Origin: a virus
Reading direction: 5' to 3' (one strand)
DNA length: 30,544 bases
Virus record (IMG/VR): IMGVR_UViG_3300047476_000884
Coordinates: 1 to 30,544 of that record
Each line of letters starts with the position of its first letter. Within the stretch, counting starts at the first letter, position 1. Position numbers and translations under genes: made by a program. Below, one piece after another: positions 6,347 through 14,053 of this stretch. The notes beneath the pieces were generated by a model. The model had not been told where the DNA came from. It made no database searches and worked only from the letters and a program-made list of their open reading frames with translations.

Positions 6347-6865
6347 GTGGAATTTTGGAACAGGGAGGCGTATACGATAGCTCGGAAGATAACAAGCGAC
6401 CGAGATATTCACCGCGACCTTGTAGCTTTCGTCTATATTTTACTACATGACAAAGGCATAGTGCCGCAATCCCTGCCTGCGACATTTGCTCGCTGGGCTT
6501 ATCAGCAATACAATTGGAAAGATAGCGCGTTCAATAAGCAATACGCCAACTATCACCTCGACATTGACTCAATTGATTACGATAAAATCGATGAAAAATA
6601 CCAAGAAAGCAAGTACGGCCGATTGATTGACGAATACTTTGACCAAGAAAGCGAAAGCGAAAACGAGTTTTTTTGCAAAGAAATCGCTAAACTTGTCTTT
6701 CAATCAATGAGTTATCGCGAAATTGAACGTTTAACAGGCATCAGGCACGACATTGTGTGCAATGCTATAAAGCAATTTAGGAATGATTTTAGGGATTTTT
6801 GCAGCAATCGGAGCGGCGCTACCGATATTCAATTGGGTAAGGACAACAGGGAAGCTGAATTTTAA
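6347..6865 (+). CDS. Sigma-factor-like transcription regulator
   Basis: I place the start at GTG 6347 (172 residues); the only other choice nearby is TTG 6341, inside the promoter box. An N-terminal segment (HRDLVAFVYILLHDKG) resembles sigma region 2 helices. The C-terminal FQSMSYREIERLTGIRHDIV (about 119-138) resembles a sigma region 4 helix-turn-helix, followed by an amphipathic helix. The middle is acidic. It heads the late region just after the terminator and promoter, where a phage-coded sigma factor or late activator would be expected. The sigma relation is motif-based and the protein is short, so a simple DNA-binding activator is possible. Its 3' end overlaps the next gene by 83 bases. 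Confidence 0.6.
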   Translation: MEFWNREAYTIARKITSDRDIHRDLVAFVYILLHDKGIVPQSLPATFARWAYQQYNWKDSAFNKQYANYHLDIDSIDYDKIDEKYQESKYGRLIDEYFDQESESENEFFCKEIAKLVFQSMSYREIERLTGIRHDIVCNAIKQFRNDFRDFCSNRSGATDIQLGKDNREAEF

Positions 6866-7031
6866 GCCGTTTTCCTGCTTGCCTTGCCTTTCGTTTTGGA
6901 TGGCCGTGATTTACTATCTTTGCTATTATCTTTTTATTGACGCCAACGAAATGATATTTTTTAACGCATTCGCCGCCTATTTTGGCGCTGCATTATACTT
7001 GATTTATGAAGAGACTTCGTTTAATAATTAA
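6783..7031 (+). CDS. Small membrane protein with CxxC, 82 aa
   Basis: Hydrophobic segments at about 1-18, 38-52 and 59-77 flank the motif FSCLPCLSFW, which carries a C-L-P-C pair next to a membrane helix. This is seen in small phage and bacterial membrane proteins of the DUF1360 type. It starts inside the sigma-like gene with an 83-base overlap in another frame; the strong family-like motif shows that the overlap is genuine. It overlaps the next gene by 26 bases. Function unknown. Confidence 0.7.
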   Translation: MILGIFAAIGAALPIFNWVRTTGKLNFKPFSCLPCLSFWMAVIYYLCYYLFIDANEMIFFNAFAAYFGAALYLIYEETSFNN

Positions 7032-7194
7032 AGGGCTTCGCGTGTTGATGCGACGAAATCGCCGTATAACCGACCAAGACCGTATCATGTCATCAATTGG
7101 GGCAATCCTAATAATTGAGCTAAAAAACGACAGAGCCTTGCGTCGTAAAATCAGAGGCACAAATCTTGAAGTAAAACTAAAAAAGTACATTTAA
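7006..7194 (+). CDS. Small basic protein, 62 aa
   Basis: Very rich in arginine, lysine and isoleucine (LMRRNRRITDQDR, ALRRKIRGTN), which suggests nucleic-acid binding. It overlaps the membrane protein by 26 bases and ends three bases before the next ATG, filling an otherwise empty interval between the two. No family recognised. The composition could also reflect an out-of-frame reading, so confidence is moderate. Confidence 0.5.
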   Translation: MKRLRLIIKGLRVLMRRNRRITDQDRIMSSIGAILIIELKNDRALRRKIRGTNLEVKLKKYI

Positions 7195-7196
7195 CC

Positions 7197-7616
7197 ATGA
7201 AAGTAACTATTTCCCTATCGCCTGAGCTACTCGAAAAGCTCGAATTTTTCCGCAAGTTTGGCAGCGCCAATATGTCTCGGCCTCTCAAACAAGAGCTGGC
7301 AATCCATTACAAAGCACTCACGGGCTCAACACTCAACATCGACTGCGGCACCTGTGTTATTCAAGCAATGCACCGTGTCAATGCGGCTACAAAAACAAAA
7401 AAAGCTGCCAAGAAAAAAGCTGAAACCATGATCGTGCAAACCGAGTTTGATGGCATGAATTTCATGAAGCTCAAAAGCCTTGCAAATGCAAAAGCAAAAG
7501 AGCTTGGGATTGAGTTAGCGAAAGACGCGAAAAAAGATGAGTTAATCAAAATCTTGACGGATGGCCAAAGCGCAAACAACAACGAAAGCGAAGGCAACGA
7601 CCAAGCCAGCGAGTAA
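7197..7616 (+). CDS. Protein with C-terminal SAP/HeH-like domain
   Basis: 139 residues. The N-terminal 60 residues (VTISLSPELLEKLEFFRKFG) are not recognised. After a lysine/alanine linker, FMKLKSLANAKAKELGIELA followed by KDAKKDELIKIL matches the SAP/HeH helix-extension-helix pattern used to bind DNA, often seen in phage packaging and head genes. It lies immediately upstream of the small terminase and overlaps it by 56 bases in another frame. An accessory role in packaging or DNA binding is inferred from domain and position. Confidence 0.65.
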   Translation: MKVTISLSPELLEKLEFFRKFGSANMSRPLKQELAIHYKALTGSTLNIDCGTCVIQAMHRVNAATKTKKAAKKKAETMIVQTEFDGMNFMKLKSLANAKAKELGIELAKDAKKDELIKILTDGQSANNNESEGNDQASE

Positions 7617-8127
7617 AGTAAGAGCGGTTAAAAAGCCTGCAAGAAAACCCGTTGCAAAAAAAGAAGAGCCTAGCAGCTTTCAATGGCTTGTTGGAAACAA
7701 AGCACAGGGAAGACCTCGACAAATCAAACACGCTGAGGACCTTTGGAAATTGTTTTTGGACTACAAGTTATATTGCAAGCAAAACCCTAAATTGATTTAT
7801 ACCGCTAGTTTAGGTAAGTTGGTTCAAGTTCCTCATGAAAAACCGCTTACCTTAGAGGGATTTGAGACCTATTGCCATACGCTTGGCATTTCGATTTGCA
7901 ATTATATGGAGCAGCGAAATGGCGACGCTTACGCAGATTTTTACGAAGTTGTAACATATATAAGGATGCAAATTCGAGGCGAGCAAATCGAAGGCGCGAT
8001 GATTGGCCAATATAACGGCAACATTGTGGCGCGTGTGAATCAATTAGCTGAGCGTTCCGAAAACATAAATACAAACGTAGAAGTACCACTATTCCCAGAT
8101 GTTCAAGAGGACAACGGCAATCAATAA
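7561..8127 (+). CDS. terS: Terminase small subunit
   Basis: 188 residues. A lysine/alanine-rich tail (about 1-36) precedes a helical domain with QWLVGNKAQGRPRQIKHAED and a LTLEGFETYCHTLGIS segment typical of Bacteroidota phage small terminases, which recognise the packaging site on concatemeric DNA. It is immediately followed by, and overlaps by 29 bases, the large subunit. The start at 7561 is the only ATG before residue 116, and it puts the first 56 bases inside the upstream gene. Confidence 0.8.
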   Translation: MAKAQTTTKAKATTKPASKVRAVKKPARKPVAKKEEPSSFQWLVGNKAQGRPRQIKHAEDLWKLFLDYKLYCKQNPKLIYTASLGKLVQVPHEKPLTLEGFETYCHTLGISICNYMEQRNGDAYADFYEVVTYIRMQIRGEQIEGAMIGQYNGNIVARVNQLAERSENINTNVEVPLFPDVQEDNGNQ

Positions 8128-9265
8128 GATTCTTGCAATGAAAGCCCGTAAGCGGGTCATTCAAGGCGGCACATCAGCGGGAAAGACTTACGCGGTCATT
8201 CCTATTCTTATCGACCGAGCGCTCAAAACACCCCGCTTAAAAATAACCGTTGTTGCCGAGACCATTCCCGCGGTGCGAGATGGAGCCGTCGATATTTTCA
8301 AACAAGTTATGTTTGATACGGGCCGATGGATTGACGCGCAATGGATAGCCAACCCGATGGAGTATAAATTTGGCAACGGCTCACGTATTCAGTTTAAAGC
8401 ATTCGACACAGAGGGTAAAGCAAAGGCAGCAGGTAAGCGCGAAATATTATTCCTTAACGAAGCAAATCACATTCCCTTTATCATTGCTGACGCGCTCATG
8501 ATTCGCTCTAAAGAGACGTACATCGACTTCAATCCAAACAATGAATTTTGGGCGCACACGGAGGTATTGCCCGAGCCAAACAGCGAATTTCTCTTACTTA
8601 CCTACCTAGACAATGAGGCGCTGCCTTCCGAGACCTTAGAGGATATGCTAATCAAAAAGGAAAAGGCAAAGACCTCAAAGTATTGGGAAAATTGGTGGAA
8701 AGTTTACGGCGAAGGGCAAATCGGAATGTTGCAGGGAGTTGTATTTGACAATTACAATATAATACCCGAGCTTCCGAAAGATGCTAAGTTTTTAGGCTAT
8801 GGCCTTGACTTTGGTTTTACCAATGACCCTACCGCACTCGGGCAGATTTGGGAGCTAAACGGCATTAAGATTTGGCACGAGGTCATTTATAGCACAGGGC
8901 TACTTAACAATGACATTTACAACCGCGTCAAAGATACCATGAGTGCCAACGCTGTGGGCTACGCTGATAGCGCCGACCCGAAAAGCATCGCCGAGCTGCA
9001 ACGAATGGGCATGAGAGGACTGCAACCCGCAACCAAAGGACCTGATTCAATCCTTTACGGAATCCAAAAGATACAAAGTGAGCGCTTTCAAGTAACCGCA
9101 CAAAGCACTAATCTGATTAAAGAGCTGCGAGGGTACACATGGGCCCAAGACAAAGAGGGTAACGCGCTAAATTCACCGATTGATTTTAACAACCACATGA
9201 TAGATGCGATTCGATATTGGTATCTTAGCCAACGAAAGAACCGTGCCAAATACGTATTTGCATGA
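8099..9265 (+). CDS. terL: Terminase large subunit
   Basis: 388 residues with an ATPase half and a nuclease half. Walker A is GGTSAGKT (23-30). Walker B-like ILFLNE (116-121) ends in the catalytic Glu. RNase H-like nuclease acidic residues are expected at GLDFGF (Asp237), YADSADP (Asp290/Asp293) and HMIDA (Asp369). It packages genomic DNA into the prohead through the portal. An alternative ATG lies at 8138, but the upstream FKRTTAINKIL segment belongs to the family's N-terminus, so 8099 is kept despite overlapping terS. The layout fits the PBSX/Terminase_3 group. Confidence 0.95.
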   Translation: MFKRTTAINKILAMKARKRVIQGGTSAGKTYAVIPILIDRALKTPRLKITVVAETIPAVRDGAVDIFKQVMFDTGRWIDAQWIANPMEYKFGNGSRIQFKAFDTEGKAKAAGKREILFLNEANHIPFIIADALMIRSKETYIDFNPNNEFWAHTEVLPEPNSEFLLLTYLDNEALPSETLEDMLIKKEKAKTSKYWENWWKVYGEGQIGMLQGVVFDNYNIIPELPKDAKFLGYGLDFGFTNDPTALGQIWELNGIKIWHEVIYSTGLLNNDIYNRVKDTMSANAVGYADSADPKSIAELQRMGMRGLQPATKGPDSILYGIQKIQSERFQVTAQSTNLIKELRGYTWAQDKEGNALNSPIDFNNHMIDAIRYWYLSQRKNRAKYVFA

Positions 9266-10061
9266 CACACCAATTTAAAACCAGCATTTCTCAAATCAAA
9301 ATCGGACAAGTCGCGATGTGGCTCAAATTGCTTGAGGGATTCGATGACCGAAAGTTTACGGCATTGCTGCAAAACCTAGAATTTCGCACCCAAGTTGTTG
9401 CAATCATGCTTGAAATACCAATGAACCAAGCGCGGCGCATTGACGTTGACGACGTGCTGCAAATTTCGGATCATTATATTTCGCTCCTATCGACCTACAA
9501 ATACAAAGAGCCGCGCGAGTTAATCGAGGTCAAAGGCCAAAAGTTCAAGTTTACACCCAACTTTGGCGCATGGTCAACGGGTCAAATCATTGACGCGAAG
9601 CTACTCGATATTGAAAGCCTGTATGCACACCCTGAGCGGCTAGTCGCTATCATGTACGTTGAGCAAGGCATGAGCTACCACCAAGAGGATGTGCACCAAC
9701 AGGTCATAAATCCAAACGAAAGGCGTGAGAAGCTATTTGCGGAGCATTTCGATGGCAAGGAATTTTGGAATTTCTACAATTTTTTTTTGTCGAATTACGA
9801 AAGTTGGAAGCTCGCTATTTCGGGGATTCAGATAGCGAGAATGAGGATAGCAGCGAAGACGACGGAGAAGCTCCTAAAGAAGAGGCAAAGGGCAACGAAG
9901 ATGCGTGGTATCATTTCACGACTGCGTTTGTCTTGGTGGCGCAAGAACTGAATATACCCGTCGCAGAAATCGGCGCCATGCCTTACCAAAAGTTCCTTTT
10001 TTGGCAAAACTACCTACGTGTCAAACAACAGCGCAGCACTATAATAAATGGTCAATCTTAG
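9262..10061 (+). CDS. Candidate tail assembly chaperone, -1 frameshift fusion
   Basis: The zero frame runs 9262-9951 (229 aa). Its first 175 residues look normal, but after a T-run its tail is very basic and resembles an out-of-frame reading (KLLKKRQRATKMRG). The -1 frame from the same place is open to 10061 and gives an acidic linker (GDSDSENEDSSEDDGEAPKE) and then a folded-looking end (WYHFTTAFVLVAQELNIPV, FLFWQNYLRV). A -1 slip at the T-run would give about 266 residues. Tail chaperones upstream of tape measures commonly work this way; here three genes intervene. A one-base sequencing error (nine versus ten T) would also explain it. Confidence 0.6.
9780..9789 (+). promoter_or_regulatory. 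Slippery T9G frameshift site
   Basis: Nine T residues then G. In the zero frame the codons are AAT TTT TTT TTG, so T-TTT-TTT fits the heptamer X-XXY-YYZ and lets both tRNAs re-pair after a -1 slip. RNA-polymerase slippage on T9 is an alternative mechanism. Confidence 0.6.
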
Positions 10062-10584
10062 CGATTTAGGTATAACAGGCAACGCAGCTCCACAAAGTGA
10101 GTATGAAGCCCTGATACTCGGAATCGCCAATAACGTAACGCAACAGCTGCGCGAGGCCATACTAGCCAAAGCAAGCAACTCAGGTGCGCTCGCTCAATCG
10201 GTTGCCTACTTCCCGACGGGCGTATTGTCTTTTCAAATCCAAGCCGATAGCTACTATAATTTTGTTGATGAGGGTGTCAATGCCTTGCCTACAAAAGAGG
10301 GCTACACGTATCGCAGGCCTCAGATGAGCGGCTCGCCTTATTCCTTTCGTTATGCTGGCGTGAGCTCCACAATGGCGAAAGCTATTCAAGGGTGGAAAGG
10401 TGGCGACATGCGCCAAGCATACGCAACAGCTTACAGCATAAAGCGACACGGCTTACAGGCGAAGCGCATTACTGAAATGGTTTTTACTGATGAGCTGCTG
10501 AATAGCATAGGCGATGACCTTACCGCGCTTACAGGCTTACAATTCGACGTTAAATTTGAACGAAACACAAATACATGGCAATAA
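10048..10584 (+). CDS. HK97 gp10-like tail completion protein
   Basis: 178 residues. The N-terminal helical part (NVTQQLREAILAKASNSG) is followed by ALAQSVAYFPTGVLSFQIQA and YYNFVDEGVNA, a pattern of gp10-like proteins in which the SG.L..S motif and a FVDEG-type strand recur. Such proteins complete the tail-side interface. It overlaps the preceding fused frame by 14 bases and the next gene by 10. Position next to tail genes supports the call, but the similarity is recognised by eye. Confidence 0.5.
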   Translation: MVNLSDLGITGNAAPQSEYEALILGIANNVTQQLREAILAKASNSGALAQSVAYFPTGVLSFQIQADSYYNFVDEGVNALPTKEGYTYRRPQMSGSPYSFRYAGVSSTMAKAIQGWKGGDMRQAYATAYSIKRHGLQAKRITEMVFTDELLNSIGDDLTALTGLQFDVKFERNTNTWQ

Positions 10585-11780
10585 CATTAACGAAAAGCCC
10601 GCAGCGAGTAGCGCCCGGGTGCAATCCTTACGAATGGGCATTTAGCAGCACGGAAGCCGCACAGCCTAATTTTAGCTTCATTGTTAAGCTCTACATCAAC
10701 AGCGTGTATCATTCGACGCATGAAACATTTTTAGAGACAACCGATAGCGGTAAGTTTAATGCCGAGGGTGTATTGCGCAGCTATTTAAGTTCTGACTTGA
10801 TAACTAACGGCGCATTGATTACCAATTACGTGAACGCATTTGCAAAGGTATACATTGAGGTATTTGAGAAATACGGCACACCTCCAGAGCTTAGAGATGT
10901 CGCAAACTCGCTGAACTACACAGCAATAAACGCAGCGCTTACGCATGTTGATTTCATCAATTGGGAATATCGCCTTTACGACGCATCGCGAAGCAACCCG
11001 TTTACGGCATTTCCGAATACAGCTGATTTCTTGACCTATTGGCCGCGCAGCAAAAAGGCATTTGTAGGGCTAGACCAAAGAGCGTTTTTAGGGGTGCTTT
11101 CCTTAGCCAAAAACATTGACTTTGTATTTACGCTTTATGACCTTGCAAATAGTGTTGTGGCAACTGATACAATCAACATAATTACAAATGAGCTGGTTGT
11201 CATCGACTGCTCACCTGCTACAATTGTGGCAAATACCACCATCACAACGCCTGATTTTGAAAACTCGGCTTACTACACGGTGCAAGCACAGGGCTTAGGC
11301 ACAGGAACAAATACGGGCTTTAGTGAGGAGTTTGCCTTTTGGCTAGATTTCGACTGCAAGCGGTACCCGATTAGACGCCTGCATTGGCTCAATAAGTTTG
11401 GCGTGTGGGATTCTTTCAGCTTTGAAATGGATAGCGTAGAAAGCGCTGAAATTACGGCTCAAGACTACGAAAGAAACAAAGGCGCGTGGATTGAGCAAGG
11501 ACACGTGTACCCACTTTATCAAGGGCAACAAGTAACGGCATCCAAACAATCAGTGGGGCAAATGGTACTCAATAGCGACTGGATAGCGCCCGAGGTGCAA
11601 CAATGGTTAGTTGCTTCATTATTTGAAAGCCCAAAGGTTTACCTTGAAACCGAAAGCGGATTTGAACCCGTCAAAGTAACCAATACAAGCTATCAACTCA
11701 AAACGCGTAAACGAAACGGATTGATTCAAGAGCAAGTAACACTCGAGCGCACTTACACTTATCAAAGCCAATTGAACTAA
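10575..11780 (+). CDS. Tail tip/baseplate structural protein
   Basis: 401 residues, beta-rich. The start (SPQRVAPGCNPYEWAFSSTE) and a later WLNKFGVWDSFSFEMD motif recur in a family found in Bacteroidota phages between terminase and tape-measure genes, presumed to form the distal tail. No membrane or signal segment is seen. It overlaps the next gene by one base. Exact role (distal tail protein, hub or upper baseplate) cannot be set from sequence. Confidence 0.6.
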   Translation: MAITLTKSPQRVAPGCNPYEWAFSSTEAAQPNFSFIVKLYINSVYHSTHETFLETTDSGKFNAEGVLRSYLSSDLITNGALITNYVNAFAKVYIEVFEKYGTPPELRDVANSLNYTAINAALTHVDFINWEYRLYDASRSNPFTAFPNTADFLTYWPRSKKAFVGLDQRAFLGVLSLAKNIDFVFTLYDLANSVVATDTINIITNELVVIDCSPATIVANTTITTPDFENSAYYTVQAQGLGTGTNTGFSEEFAFWLDFDCKRYPIRRLHWLNKFGVWDSFSFEMDSVESAEITAQDYERNKGAWIEQGHVYPLYQGQQVTASKQSVGQMVLNSDWIAPEVQQWLVASLFESPKVYLETESGFEPVKVTNTSYQLKTRKRNGLIQEQVTLERTYTYQSQLN

Positions 11781-14053
11781 TGGATACCGAACTCTACATA
11801 AATGGACAGCTTGTCCAATTAGCGGAGCGGCCGACGTTTCCTTTTTCCTTTAGCGTTACAGAACTAGCCGACTTATCAAAGCGTAGTGGTGCGAGCTCCA
11901 AAACCATAACCCTGCCCGGCACGGCAATAAATCAGGCTCTTTTTAACAGCATCTTTCAAATGACCTCGGCGGCCGACCCAAATGGGCAACAAAGCACGCT
12001 CATTGATTTTGACCCTACAATTAAAGCGCCTGCACAGGTGTACCAAAAAGGCTTGCTGCAATTCAACGGCACAGCTCAGCTACTTTCATGCAAACGAAAC
12101 GGCGGCTTTTGGACATTTGAGGTGTCGCTAGTTAGCGAAGTTATCGACTACATTTCACGCTTACAGCAAATCAAAGTAAATGAGCTCTATTTTTCGGAGT
12201 TCGACCACCCTTTGGTGTTGGCTCGAGTCACGGAGACATGGGCAGGTTACAACTACATAAACGGGGTAACCACACCAATAAACACGGGCGGCGATTGGGA
12301 GGGCATCGGCTACTATTATGGCCTTATAGATTACGGATTCCCACGCAACCAACCCGAGAAATTTGACATCGACCAAATCCCTTTACAAGTATTTTTATAC
12401 GGCATCCTGCAAAAGCTATTCATAAAAGCGGGCCTTACATGGGATAGCGAATTTTTAGAAAGCGCGTTCTTTAAACGCAGGGCATTGGCTTATCAGGGTG
12501 GGCAAAAGCCAGCAATCACCCCAGCGCAGGCCTTGAATGATAGCGCGCTCAATGTTGAGATAACAGCGGGCAGTTACATTATTGAGGCGCAGCAAGCGGG
12601 CACGGTTGTACTTGTATTTGATAACGGCACTGAAAACTATTTGCCTTCATTTGGCACAGCTACTTTTGCCGATGCGATTGATATTTTTGTGGTGCAGGAT
12701 TTGCGATCACAAATGGTCGGTGAGGTACCCGCATTATTTCGCGCGGCGGTTCGCGGCTTGTTCAATTTCCACTACTTTGGCCGCCACACTTTGGATGTTG
12801 ATTTTGATTTAGGGGGCGCTACAATAACTAGCATAAATGGCACTTACACGCTGCGCGCAGTCATCTACAAGAATAACGCTGTGTTGGCTATTGAGGACGT
12901 TTATACGGGTCCTATTACATCGACGGCACTAAGTCAATCATTTACAATTAATTTCGATTACGCGCGTCAATTCAATGTAGAAATAAACGACGAAATAAGG
13001 GTATCGCTTCGCCTTGTCATGGCGTTTACAGGCATGGACCTCGCGGGCTACTCGGGGCAAAGCATTAATTACAATGTAAGTGTCTCGAGCAATGACACTC
13101 AAGTAAACTTTGAAAAGCAAGCCGCCGAGCTCACAGCAGGCAGCACCGTCTACTTATCCGCTTTGCTTCCTGACTTGACGGGTGCCGAGTTCTTCAATGG
13201 CCTTTGTAAAATGTATAATTTATTGGTATCGCCTGATAAGTTCGAGCCAACTAAGCTCATGATTGAGCCGTTTACCGATTACTACAAGCCAAGCAATGAG
13301 GCGATAAAGGTAACGGCCAAGCTCGACGAAAAAGAGCAAGTTGAAATCGTGCCATCAGTCAACTTCGCGTCAAAACGTTACTTGTTCAATTTTGCGCCTT
13401 CATCTGATTTCTACAATCAAAAATACAAAGATGAGCAAGGCGGCCAATACGGCGCTTTTGAGCTCATCAATGAAGCGCAGTTAGTCAACAGCGAAACCAA
13501 ATACCTATTGCCATTTCAACAAGTGCCGCTTGCTGACATTCCGCAAAACGAAACGAGCTTCACTGGGCTAATTGTACCGCGCTTATTTTCAGCCAAAACG
13601 GATGAGTTCGGCGTTACAACCGTGCAGCCCTACAAGGGCAAGCCTTTTATTGTGCAAGTCGGCAAACTTCGTGAAAAACACTTTAAGATAAGCGATGAGA
13701 ATGGCAGTAGTCACCACTTTCATTACTACCCTTATGTTGGTCATTTAGATGACATCGACGAACCTACGTTTGACGATAATTTTGGAGTTCCCGAGGTAGT
13801 TTATTGGGCAGGTGCTACGTTGCCGCAATCTAACCTATACCAATATCATGAGCAATTCATTAAAGAACTTGTTTCGCGTTACGGCAGGCTTGTAAAATGC
13901 TCAATGCGATGGAATGAAGCGGATATTTACGCGCTAGATTTCCGCTATTTACTCAATATTGACGGCGTTATTTATCGCCTTCAAAAGATACAGGACTACA
14001 ATCCAACAAATGACAACTCAACAAAAACAGAATTACTCAAATACATAGGATAA
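11780..14053 (+). CDS. Large tail hub/baseplate protein
   Basis: 757 residues. The N-terminus has LADLSKRSGASSKTITLPGT, which matches a motif common in large tail proteins of Bacteroidota phages (DI.KR.G..SKTI.LPGT). A long beta-rich middle follows, then a C-terminal region with YRLQKIQDYNPTNDNSTKTE. Together with the upstream gene it precedes the tape measure and probably builds the tail tip through which DNA exits. Stop and start codons overlap by one base at both ends. Assignment rests on motif and position. Confidence 0.6.
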   Translation: MDTELYINGQLVQLAERPTFPFSFSVTELADLSKRSGASSKTITLPGTAINQALFNSIFQMTSAADPNGQQSTLIDFDPTIKAPAQVYQKGLLQFNGTAQLLSCKRNGGFWTFEVSLVSEVIDYISRLQQIKVNELYFSEFDHPLVLARVTETWAGYNYINGVTTPINTGGDWEGIGYYYGLIDYGFPRNQPEKFDIDQIPLQVFLYGILQKLFIKAGLTWDSEFLESAFFKRRALAYQGGQKPAITPAQALNDSALNVEITAGSYIIEAQQAGTVVLVFDNGTENYLPSFGTATFADAIDIFVVQDLRSQMVGEVPALFRAAVRGLFNFHYFGRHTLDVDFDLGGATITSINGTYTLRAVIYKNNAVLAIEDVYTGPITSTALSQSFTINFDYARQFNVEINDEIRVSLRLVMAFTGMDLAGYSGQSINYNVSVSSNDTQVNFEKQAAELTAGSTVYLSALLPDLTGAEFFNGLCKMYNLLVSPDKFEPTKLMIEPFTDYYKPSNEAIKVTAKLDEKEQVEIVPSVNFASKRYLFNFAPSSDFYNQKYKDEQGGQYGAFELINEAQLVNSETKYLLPFQQVPLADIPQNETSFTGLIVPRLFSAKTDEFGVTTVQPYKGKPFIVQVGKLREKHFKISDENGSSHHFHYYPYVGHLDDIDEPTFDDNFGVPEVVYWAGATLPQSNLYQYHEQFIKELVSRYGRLVKCSMRWNEADIYALDFRYLLNIDGVIYRLQKIQDYNPTNDNSTKTELLKYIG

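Noticed and set aside
6915-6922. TATCTTTG as an internal promoter
   Set aside because: It matches TAnnTTTG but lies inside a membrane-protein gene in T-rich code, with no -33 box and no gene start at the right distance.
9765-10061. Independent 98-aa gene starting at ATG 9765
   Set aside because: Its first codons lie in the other frame of a continuing gene, and it fits better as the -1 continuation after the T-run.
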